Part shown: positions 57,971 through 64,000 of the stretch, in pieces | Numbering within the stretch: position 1 is the first letter of the stretch | Layout of the letters: the number at the start of each line of letters is the position of its first letter | Source of the DNA: Pseudodesulfovibrio hydrargyri | GTDB taxonomy: Bacteria > Desulfobacterota > Desulfovibrionia > Desulfovibrionales > Desulfovibrionaceae | Assembly (NCBI RefSeq): GCF_001874525.1 | Contig: NZ_LKAQ01000004.1 | Location: forward strand, 2,570,730-2,634,729 | DNA length: 64,000 nt | Reading direction: 5' to 3' | The notes under the pieces: model-generated | Told to the model about the DNA's origin: nothing | Databases searched by the model: none | What the model saw: the letters and a program-made list of their open reading frames with translations, nothing else | Program-made: the position numbers and the translations under genes

Positions 57971-58852
57971 ATGAAACGTTCGATCGTCACCCTGTTCACG
58001 GCCCTGCTCATGGTCTGCGCCATGGGCGCATGGGCCCTGGCCGCCGACACCGTTCGGCTGGCCGTCACCGATTTGGAAGGCATGGAGGAGCTCCAGCGGG
58101 AGTTCGGCTCGTTCAAGGAGAAGCTGGGCGTCCTGACCGGCTACGATTTCGAGTTCTTCCCGGTCAACAACCGCACCGCCGCCGTGGAGGCGCTCAAGTC
58201 CAAGCGGGTGGATTTCGTCCTGACCGGCCCGGCCGAGTATGTGGTCTTCAAGAAGCGGGTCAACGCCGAGCCCGTGGTCGGTTTCTCCCGGCCCGACTAC
58301 TTCGGCTCGGTCATCGTCCTGGCCGCAAGCGGGATCAACTCGGTCCCCGACCTGAAGGGCAAAAAGGTGGCCATGGGCGATGTCGGCTCCACCTCCAAGC
58401 ACCTGGCCCCCATGCAAATCCTCAAGGACAACGGGCTCGATCCCCTCAAGGACGTCAAGACCCTGCACGTGGACTACAAGGTCGGCTTCGAGTCGCTCAA
58501 GCGCGGCGACGTGGCCGCGTTTTGCACCACCAACGACAAGTTCCTGAAGATGCGCTCCATGGACAAGCAGCTGTCCGCCGGGGCGTTCAAGGTTATCGCG
58601 CGGGGCCCGGACCTGCCCAACGACGTGCTCGTGGTCGGCCCGCACGTGGACAGGGATGTGGTCGCCAAGGTGCGATCCGCGTTCGCCGACCACGCCGACG
58701 AGATGATCGCCGCCATCCTGACCGGTGAGGACAACCAGAAGTACAAGGGCATGGTCTTTCTGCCCAAGGTCAAGGACGCGGACTACAACTACGTGCGCGC
58801 CATGTACGCGACCATCGGCTATCCCCAGTACTCGGACTTCGTGGGTGACTGA
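57971..58852 (+). CDS. phnD: Phosphonate ABC transporter substrate-binding protein
   Basis: Periplasmic phosphonate (or phosphite) binding protein. The 293-residue protein starts MKRSIVTLFTALLMVCAMGAWALAAD (Sec signal, cleavage after ALA) and contains DFEFFPVNNRTAAVEALKSKRVDFVLTGPAEYVV and KKVAMGDVGSTSKHLAPMQIL, the PhnD pattern. ATG 57971 is preferred over the upstream 57914. It overlaps phnC by one base (TGATG). Confidence 0.94.
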   Translation: MKRSIVTLFTALLMVCAMGAWALAADTVRLAVTDLEGMEELQREFGSFKEKLGVLTGYDFEFFPVNNRTAAVEALKSKRVDFVLTGPAEYVVFKKRVNAEPVVGFSRPDYFGSVIVLAASGINSVPDLKGKKVAMGDVGSTSKHLAPMQILKDNGLDPLKDVKTLHVDYKVGFESLKRGDVAAFCTTNDKFLKMRSMDKQLSAGAFKVIARGPDLPNDVLVVGPHVDRDVVAKVRSAFADHADEMIAAILTGEDNQKYKGMVFLPKVKDADYNYVRAMYATIGYPQYSDFVGD

Positions 58853-59646
58853 TGCTGAAGTTCAATACGTCCGCCGGGGAAGACTCCCCGGCGGCTCTTG
58901 CCGGTGATCGGCTGGAGATCCGGGTCAAGGGGCTGGTCAAGTCCTTTGGCCGGGCCACCGTCCTGGACGGCGTGGACCTGGCCGTGAACAGGGGCGAGGC
59001 CGTGGCCCTGGTCGGGTCCAACGGAGCGGGCAAGTCCACCTTGCTGCGCTGCCTGCTGCGGCTCATCGAGCCGAGCGGCGGGGTCGTGGAGATGGGCGGG
59101 GCGGACGTCCTGTCTTTGAACAGTTCCGGCCTGCGCAGGCTGCGCAGCAAGGTCGGTTTCGTCTTCCAGAAGCACAACCTGGTGCCACGCCTGACCGCCC
59201 TGACCAACGTCCTGCACGGGGCCCAGAGCCGCAAGCGCGGCCCGCGCGTCTGGTGGCACATGCTGGCCACGGACGGCGAGCGCCAGGAGGCCATGCGCTG
59301 CCTGCAACTGGTCGGCCTGTCCCACGTGGCCGAGCAGCGGGTGGACCGGCTCTCGGGCGGTCAGTCCCAGCGGGTGGCCATCGCCAGGGCGCTCATGCAG
59401 CGGCCCCGGATCATGTTCGCGGACGAGCCTGTGGCCAGCCTGGACCCCAACGCGGGCGAGGAGGTCATGCGCCTGTTCGTGGAGCTCATCCGCGGCCGGG
59501 GGCTGACCCTGGTCTACACCTCGCATTCGGTGCGCCACGCCCTGGAATACTCGGACCGGGTCATCGGCCTGCGCGACGGGCGCATCGAGATGGACAGCGA
59601 CTCCTCGGACCTGAACGAGGCAACCCTGCGGAGGATATATGGCTGA
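58852..59646 (+). CDS. phnC: Phosphonate ABC transporter ATP-binding protein
   Basis: A 264-residue ABC ATPase. Walker A GSNGAGKST, signature LSGGQSQRVAIARALMQRP, Walker B IMFADEPVASLDP and the switch histidine in TSHSV are all intact. It overlaps phnD by 1 base and phnE by 8 bases, indicating a coupled operon. PhnC-type sequence such as GFVFQKHNLVPRLTALTNVLHG is characteristic. Confidence 0.94.
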   Translation: MLKFNTSAGEDSPAALAGDRLEIRVKGLVKSFGRATVLDGVDLAVNRGEAVALVGSNGAGKSTLLRCLLRLIEPSGGVVEMGGADVLSLNSSGLRRLRSKVGFVFQKHNLVPRLTALTNVLHGAQSRKRGPRVWWHMLATDGERQEAMRCLQLVGLSHVAEQRVDRLSGGQSQRVAIARALMQRPRIMFADEPVASLDPNAGEEVMRLFVELIRGRGLTLVYTSHSVRHALEYSDRVIGLRDGRIEMDSDSSDLNEATLRRIYG

Positions 59647-60478
59647 CCGCATCCGCCAAGGAAGTCAATTCGTCTTCGACGGCCAGGCCACGGACCCGGC
59701 CCTGCTGCCCATCCGTTTTCCCCGGCCGAGCGCGCTGTCGTTCGCCCTGTACGCGGCCGGGCTGGCCTTTTTCATCGTCTCCATGCGCAACATCGATTTT
59801 TCGCTGACCGAGTTCGTGCGCGGCTTCCCGTATATCGTGGACCTGGTCTCCGAGATGTTCCCTCCGTCTCTGCGCCGAGTGGACGCGGTGGCCCTGTCCC
59901 TGCTCGAAACGTTGCAGATGGCCCTGGTGGGCACGGTCTTCGGGGTGGCCTTCAGCCTGGTGCTGGGCATCCTGGCGAGCAAGAGCCAGACGCCGAACAG
60001 GGGACTGTACTATTTGTCCAGGAACCTCATTGCCCTGTTCCGCACCGTGCCCGACCTGATCTGGGCCCTGTTCTTCGTGGTCATGGTCGGCCTGGGGCCG
60101 TTCGCGGGCACTCTGGCGATCATGGTCGACACCATGGGGTTCTGCGGCCGGTTCTTCGCCGAGGCCATGGAGGAGGTGGACAAGGGACCCCAGGAGGCAC
60201 TGGAGTCGTTGGGCGCGAGCCGCCTGGGCACGGTCATCTGCGCCGTGATCCCGGCCGCGCTGCCGTCGTTCGTGAACACGGCCCTGTTCAGCCTGGAAAA
60301 GGCCACGCGCTCCTCGGTGGTGCTCGGCCTGGTCGGGGCGGGGAGCATCGGCATCGAGCTCAAGGTCTCCATGGACATGTTCATGTACTCCGAGGCCTCG
60401 ACCATCATCCTGTTGATCTTCGCCCTGGTCCTGCTGGTGGAGCAGCTTTCGTCCCGCCTGCGCAAGCGGATCATCTGA
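59639..60478 (+). CDS. phnE: Phosphonate ABC transporter permease
   Basis: Inner-membrane permease of 279 residues with about six predicted membrane segments (for example SFALYAAGLAFFIVSM and LLIFALVLLVEQL). It has the PhnE-like EAA-type loop (EEVDKGPQEALESLGASRLG) and VDLVSEMFPPSL. The product of a single phnE is enough for a homodimeric permease. Its stop codon abuts that of phnF. Confidence 0.92.
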   Translation: MADRIRQGSQFVFDGQATDPALLPIRFPRPSALSFALYAAGLAFFIVSMRNIDFSLTEFVRGFPYIVDLVSEMFPPSLRRVDAVALSLLETLQMALVGTVFGVAFSLVLGILASKSQTPNRGLYYLSRNLIALFRTVPDLIWALFFVVMVGLGPFAGTLAIMVDTMGFCGRFFAEAMEEVDKGPQEALESLGASRLGTVICAVIPAALPSFVNTALFSLEKATRSSVVLGLVGAGSIGIELKVSMDMFMYSEASTIILLIFALVLLVEQLSSRLRKRII

Positions 60479-61252
60479 TCAGTCCAGGAAGGTCTTGATG
60501 ACCAGCTCGATCTTGTCACCGCCGTAGCGGGTGATCCCGAAGTCCACGGGCACGCCGAGTTCGTCCACGTTGACCGAACGGGTCTCCAGGACAGGGCGGT
60601 GGCGGGGCAGGCCGAGCAGCCGGGCCTCCTCCGAGGTCGCCTGCCGGGTCAGGATGCGGGTCTCCTCGCGGAAGTAGTCGGCCACGCCGTGGGCGCCGAG
60701 GCACTGGGTGATGGACCCGGTCTTGCGGAAGGTCTCGTGCAGCCCGGCGAATCGCGGCCGGGGAAAGTAGTGGGTGGTCAGGGACAGGGGACGGCCTTCG
60801 GCCTTGCGCAGGATGTCGAGCACCGAGACCTGGGCCGTGGGCTGGATCTGGAGCGCCCTGGACACCCTGTCGCCCGCCTCCATCACCCGGTGGCCGATGA
60901 GCACGCCGTCGTGCGAGCGGTTCTGCCGGTTCAGGTTGTCGCTGAACCGGGTCCGCCGCGAAACCAGGTATTCCACCACATGCTCGTTGACGAATGTCCC
61001 CCGGCCCTTTTCGGATCGGACCAGGGCCCGTTCCTGGAGGTGCGACAGGGCCCGGCGCACGGTGTGCCGGTTGACGCTGTACCATTTGGCCAGCGTGCTC
61101 TCGGCGGGCAGCCGCTCGCCCCGGGCAAAATGCCCCCGGACGATCTCCCGTTCCAGGGCCGAGGCGATCTGCCGCCACAGCGGGGAGCGGTGGCTCCTGT
61201 CCAGCAGAAACCGCCTGTCCGACTCGTCGACATGGGGATTCAGTCCGCTCAT
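60479..61252 (-). CDS. phnF: GntR/HutC-family phosphonate regulator PhnF
   Basis: A 257-residue repressor: winged helix HTH (SPLWRQIASALEREIVRGHFARGERLPAESTLAKWYSVNRHTVRRALSHLQERALVRSEKGRGTFV, about 23-88) and a UTRA ligand-binding domain (about 95-250). It is the PhnF type because it sits next to phnDCE. It reads toward phnE, and the intergenic palindrome at 57830-57852 is a candidate binding site. Ligand unknown. Confidence 0.88.
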   Translation of the reverse strand: MSGLNPHVDESDRRFLLDRSHRSPLWRQIASALEREIVRGHFARGERLPAESTLAKWYSVNRHTVRRALSHLQERALVRSEKGRGTFVNEHVVEYLVSRRTRFSDNLNRQNRSHDGVLIGHRVMEAGDRVSRALQIQPTAQVSVLDILRKAEGRPLSLTTHYFPRPRFAGLHETFRKTGSITQCLGAHGVADYFREETRILTRQATSEEARLLGLPRHRPVLETRSVNVDELGVPVDFGITRYGGDKIELVIKTFLD

Positions 61253-61560
61253 GGAGAGGCAATGCCACCGATCGGCGGCATTGTCTGTATCGGGGAGGTT
61301 AAGATTCCTCTCTTTGGGCGCAGGGAGGGCATCCCGCTCCCCCGGCTCCTTTCCAATATGAATAGGTCATATTTCTGGAGTATCGGGCAATTCTCCCACG
61401 GAGGAAACTGGTATGGATTATCATTGTTCTCTGGGCGAGGTCTGTTTTAAGGATGGCAGAGTGCCGATGGATTCCGTCCGGATGGTCTTTGGGATGTCCT
61501 TCGGGCGGTTGTCGCGAGAGGTTGTCCCAGAGAAAAACCAACTTTCACGGAGAGCTGACC
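61253..61560. promoter_or_regulatory. phnF / alcohol dehydrogenase divergent region
   Basis: Contains the perfect dyad ATATGA-N5-TCATAT (61356-61372), which could be an operator or part of a promoter, and a small ORF with good Shine-Dalgarno at 61413-61583 (see separate entry). No further gene is recognised. Confidence 0.4.
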
Positions 61561-61583
61561 ATGTGCGAATCCTGCAAGAATAA
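61413..61583 (+). CDS. Possible short leader ORF before the alcohol dehydrogenase
   Basis: A 56-codon frame (MDYHCSLGEVCFKDG...) starts at ATG 61413 after CGGAGGAAACTGGT, a well-placed Shine-Dalgarno, and ends with TAA 61581-61583, overlapping the dehydrogenase start (61561) in a different frame. The composition is not strongly coding-like and I recognise no family. It may be a coupling leader peptide or chance. Confidence 0.28.
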   Translation: MDYHCSLGEVCFKDGRVPMDSVRMVFGMSFGRLSREVVPEKNQLSRRADHVRILQE

Positions 61584-62793
61584 AACACATATCGCTGAAA
61601 AGAGTGTTTCCGATCCCGCGGACAAAAGCCGCCGGGAGTTCATCGCAACCGGCGCCAAGATCGCCGCCGGCCTGACCCTGGCTCCGGTGATCGGGGCGGG
61701 GCTGACGGCCGGCACGGCCGAGGCCCAAACCAAGGGGGACGTCATGAAGGAATCGATCGTTCATGCCTGGGGAGCCGACAGCGCGGAGGGGCATTTCCAC
61801 CCCATGGACATCAAACGCCGGGCGGTCGGCCCGGACGACGTGAAGATGGACATCCTCTTTGCCGGAATCTGCCATTCCGACATCCACACCGTGCACGGCG
61901 ACTGGTGGCCGGCCCATTATCCCGTGGTGCCCGGCCATGAGATGGTCGGCCGCGTGGTGGCCGTGGGCAGCAACGTCACCCGGTTCAAGGTCGGCGACGT
62001 CGGCGGCGTGGGGTGCATGGTCGATTCCTGCGGCGTCTGCGAAAACTGCAAGGCGGACCGGGAGCAGAACTGCCTCAACGGCACCACCTTCACCTACGAC
62101 TCGGCGGACAAGGTTTCGGGCGGTTTCACCTACGGTGGCTACTCCAAGTCCATCGTGGTCAAGGAGCACTTCGTGGTCAACGTCCCGGACAATATGGACC
62201 TGGCGCGCGTCGCGCCGATCATGTGCGCGGGGATCACGACCTTTTCCCCCATGCGGCACTGGGAACTCATGAAGGGCCAGAATCTCGCCGTGGTCGGGCT
62301 GGGCGGCCTGGGCCACATGGCGGTCAAGCTGGGCGTCGGACACGGCGCGAACGTCACCGTCTTCACGACCACGCCGGACAAGATACCCGACGCCAGAAAG
62401 ATGGGCGCAAAGGACGCCGTGCTGTGGTCCGACAAGGCGGCGTTCGACCGCTACAAGGGCAGCTTCGACCTGATGATCTCGACGGTGCCCGTGCCGTTCA
62501 AGGTCCAGCCGTTCCTGGAATTGCTGAAGCTGGACGCCACCCTGGTCAACGTCGGCGACCTGTTCGACATGGACGGCATCAACGGCATGGCCCTGGCCTT
62601 CGGGCGGCACAGCCTGGCCGGGTCCATGATCGGCGGCATGAAGGAAACCCAGGCGGTCATCGACTATTGCGCCTCGCACAACATCGCGCCGGACGTGGAG
62701 ATCATCAAGCCCTCGGAGATCGAGCGCGCCTACCAGAGCGTGATGAACAAGGAAGTCCGCTACCGCTTCGTCATCGACATGCAGAACGCCTAG
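61561..62793 (+). CDS. Zinc-dependent alcohol dehydrogenase with Tat-type signal peptide
   Basis: A 410-residue MDR-superfamily dehydrogenase of the cinnamyl-alcohol dehydrogenase (Yahk-like) group. The catalytic zinc motif is GICHSDIHTVHGDW and GHEMVG, the structural zinc site CGVCENCKADREQNC is complete, and the Rossmann motif is GLGGLGHMAVKLG. In front is a ~55-residue N-terminal extension with the twin-arginine signal SRREFIATGAKIAAGLTL (RR at 24-25) and an Ala-X-Ala cleavage region near AEA. An NAD(P)-dependent enzyme with an export signal is unusual. ATG 61561 has GGAGAG upstream. Confidence 0.85.
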   Translation: MCESCKNKTHIAEKSVSDPADKSRREFIATGAKIAAGLTLAPVIGAGLTAGTAEAQTKGDVMKESIVHAWGADSAEGHFHPMDIKRRAVGPDDVKMDILFAGICHSDIHTVHGDWWPAHYPVVPGHEMVGRVVAVGSNVTRFKVGDVGGVGCMVDSCGVCENCKADREQNCLNGTTFTYDSADKVSGGFTYGGYSKSIVVKEHFVVNVPDNMDLARVAPIMCAGITTFSPMRHWELMKGQNLAVVGLGGLGHMAVKLGVGHGANVTVFTTTPDKIPDARKMGAKDAVLWSDKAAFDRYKGSFDLMISTVPVPFKVQPFLELLKLDATLVNVGDLFDMDGINGMALAFGRHSLAGSMIGGMKETQAVIDYCASHNIAPDVEIIKPSEIERAYQSVMNKEVRYRFVIDMQNA

Positions 62794-62810
62794 TCCGAAA
62801 ACGAGCCAGT

Positions 62811-62848
62811 AAAGGCCCCGCGCCCCACAGTCGGGGCCGGGGCCTTTT
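62811..62848. terminator. Terminator after the alcohol dehydrogenase
   Basis: AAAGGCCCCG (62811-62820) pairs with CGGGGCCTTT (62838-62847), with an inner GCCCC / GGGGC stem and T-run at the end. An A-run on the left gives partial bidirectional character. It lies 18 bp after the stop codon. Confidence 0.82.
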
Positions 62849-63037
62849 CCCTGCCCGGCGGCGGATCTGTGCGGGGCGTCCGCGCTTGCGCATGAAGATA
62901 AACGATAGTACGTGGTTGCTGGAACAGGTTTGTCCGGGCCGGTGCCGACCGGCCGAGAACAGGCCCCGCAATGCGGGCACCCGATCCGGCCTGGCCGGGC
63001 GGCTCCGGGCACCGACAACACGCGAGACGCCGAGACG

Positions 63038-64000
63038 ATGCAATATACCGATTCCCTTCCCGCGCACGATGCGGAGAGCCTGTTGGTCCATCCGCGCAGG
63101 GCGGAGCTGCTCAAGGAACAAGCCACGGGGTTCAAGTCCGTGAATCTGAATCCCTGCCAGCTTTGCGACCTGGAAATGCTCCTCAACCGCGCCTTCCATC
63201 CCCTGGACGGGTATCTCGGGCGGAAGGACTACGAGTCGGTGCTCTCGGACATGCGCCTGAGCGACGGGACCCTGTGGCCCCTGCCCATTTGCCTGGGCGT
63301 GAGCGCGGAGTTCGCAGCGAACCTCGAAGAGGGCGAGTGCGTGGCCGTGCGCGACGCCGAGGGGTTCATGCTGGCCGTGCTGACCGTGTCCGACATCTGG
63401 AAGCCGGACCTCGCGGCCGAGGCCCGGGCCATCCACGGCCCGGAGGCCCGCCGTGAGCCGGTGGACGCCTGTTGCTGCGGCCTTGGCGAGCCGTGGTACA
63501 TCGGCGGCCGGGTGGAAGGCGTGTCCTATCCCCAGCGGTACGACTTTACCGACATCCGCCTGACCCCGGCCGAGGTCCGGCGGTCCTTCGCCCAAAAGGG
63601 AAGGCGCAAGGTCATGGCCGTGCAGGCGGGCAGGCCGCTGCACCGGGCGGACCGGGCCATGCTCGAGGAGATCGCCCGGGAGCAGGGGGTCGACCTGTTG
63701 CTGTCGCCTCAGCTCAGGCCCTCCATGTATTTCAGCGTGGATCATTTCAGCCTGGTGCGCAGCTTCCGGCAATTCACCGAAACGTTTCCCCGGAGCATGG
63801 CCAGCCTGAACCTGACCCCGTGGTTCGAGCGGCGCATGGGCCCGCGCGGCGCGCTGCTTCGAGCCGTCGTGAACAGGAACTACGGCTGCACCCACATGCT
63901 CGTCTGGGACGGGGCCAAGGCCGAGCCGAGACGAAACATCCTGTCCGAGGACTACGAGGCGCACATCCGCTGGCTGGCGGACCATCGGGAAGAGACCGGC
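63038..64000 (+). CDS. ATP-sulfurylase-like protein with degenerate active-site motifs, partial
   Basis: The open frame from ATG 63038 runs to the window edge (321 codons, no stop). It has the N-terminal PUA-like domain and catalytic domain layout of sulfate adenylyltransferase (NLNPCQLCDLEMLLNRAFHPLDGYLGRKDYESVL, then PSMYFSVDHFSLVRSFRQF-type and RNYGCTHMLVWDG). The ATP-binding motif QxRNPxHRAH reads QAGRPLHRAD (196-205), and GRDHAG is replaced by WDGAKA-type sequence. A true Sat would keep these. It may be a pseudoenzyme, or the N-terminal half of a fusion such as ATP-sulfurylase with APS kinase, the rest lying outside the window. Confidence 0.75.
   Translation, partial: MQYTDSLPAHDAESLLVHPRRAELLKEQATGFKSVNLNPCQLCDLEMLLNRAFHPLDGYLGRKDYESVLSDMRLSDGTLWPLPICLGVSAEFAANLEEGECVAVRDAEGFMLAVLTVSDIWKPDLAAEARAIHGPEARREPVDACCCGLGEPWYIGGRVEGVSYPQRYDFTDIRLTPAEVRRSFAQKGRRKVMAVQAGRPLHRADRAMLEEIAREQGVDLLLSPQLRPSMYFSVDHFSLVRSFRQFTETFPRSMASLNLTPWFERRMGPRGALLRAVVNRNYGCTHMLVWDGAKAEPRRNILSEDYEAHIRWLADHREETG

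Noticed and set aside
61356..61372. Regulatory operator ATATGA-N5-TCATAT
   Set aside because: A 6-bp dyad in AT-rich DNA can easily be chance; no second copy or matching regulator was found.

Overview
The window looks like chromosomal DNA of a GC-rich, flagellated, sulfate-reducing bacterium of the Desulfovibrionales (Desulfovibrio / Pseudodesulfovibrio type). This is inferred from gene content and order: a flgF-G-A-H-I-J-N-K-L-csrA-fliW block, a tRNA-rimP-nusA-infB-truB-rpsO-pnp block, an ATP-sulfurylase-like gene and a DsrE-family gene. No 16S rRNA gene is present to confirm it. No phage, insertion sequence or CRISPR array was seen.

Layout. 1-6 kb: glycine cleavage genes gcvH and gcvPA (left-going, gcvPA cut by the edge), a methyltransferase, nikR, folE2, a short rod/hook-type flagellar protein, and an FAD oxidoreductase flanked by inverted copies of a ~100 bp hairpin repeat. 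6.4-14.5 kb: a Fe-only (alternative) nitrogenase locus. The activator gene anfA reads right and the structural operon anfH-nifI1-nifI2-anfD-anfG-anfK reads left, followed by a gamma-glutamylcyclotransferase-like gene. Both units have -24/-12 (sigma-54) promoters and upstream GTAC-N6-GTAC dyads, the site type described for VnfA/AnfA activators. 14.5-21.6 kb: a glutamine amidotransferase and flavoprotein pair, a second sigma-54 activator, a large exported TPR protein, and a MEMO-family protein. 21.6-32.7 kb: a left-going translation and RNA operon (tRNA-Gly, rimP, nusA, ylxR, infB, ylxP, rbfA, nrnA, truB, rpsO, pnp). 32.7-44.1 kb: the late basal-body and hook-junction flagellar operon behind a sigma-54 promoter, ending in csrA-fliW, with a convergent flgM operon behind a sigma-28-like promoter. 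44.1-56.5 kb: nadK, a DUF89/ARMT1-like gene, mltA, a DUF4254 gene, gatB, mtnA, a chemoreceptor, der, tRNA-Ser and a DsrE-family gene. 56.5-64 kb: phosphonate genes (phnM divergent from phnDCE, with convergent phnF), a Tat-signal-bearing zinc alcohol dehydrogenase, and the start of an ATP-sulfurylase-like gene whose catalytic motifs look degenerate.

How the parts work together. The nitrogenase locus has its own activator, DNA sites, sigma-54 promoters and PII-type post-translational regulators (NifI1/NifI2), but no cofactor-assembly genes (nifB, nifV, nifU/S), so it must depend on genes elsewhere. Sigma-54 also appears to drive the flagellar operon and perhaps the TPR gene. The most unusual items are the NifI-containing Fe-only nitrogenase operon with its self-consistent AnfA control circuit, the operon-end cyclotransferase-like protein with a substituted catalytic glutamate, and the repeat family whose gene-facing end supplies the ribosome-binding site of two unrelated genes at the same 9-nt spacing.
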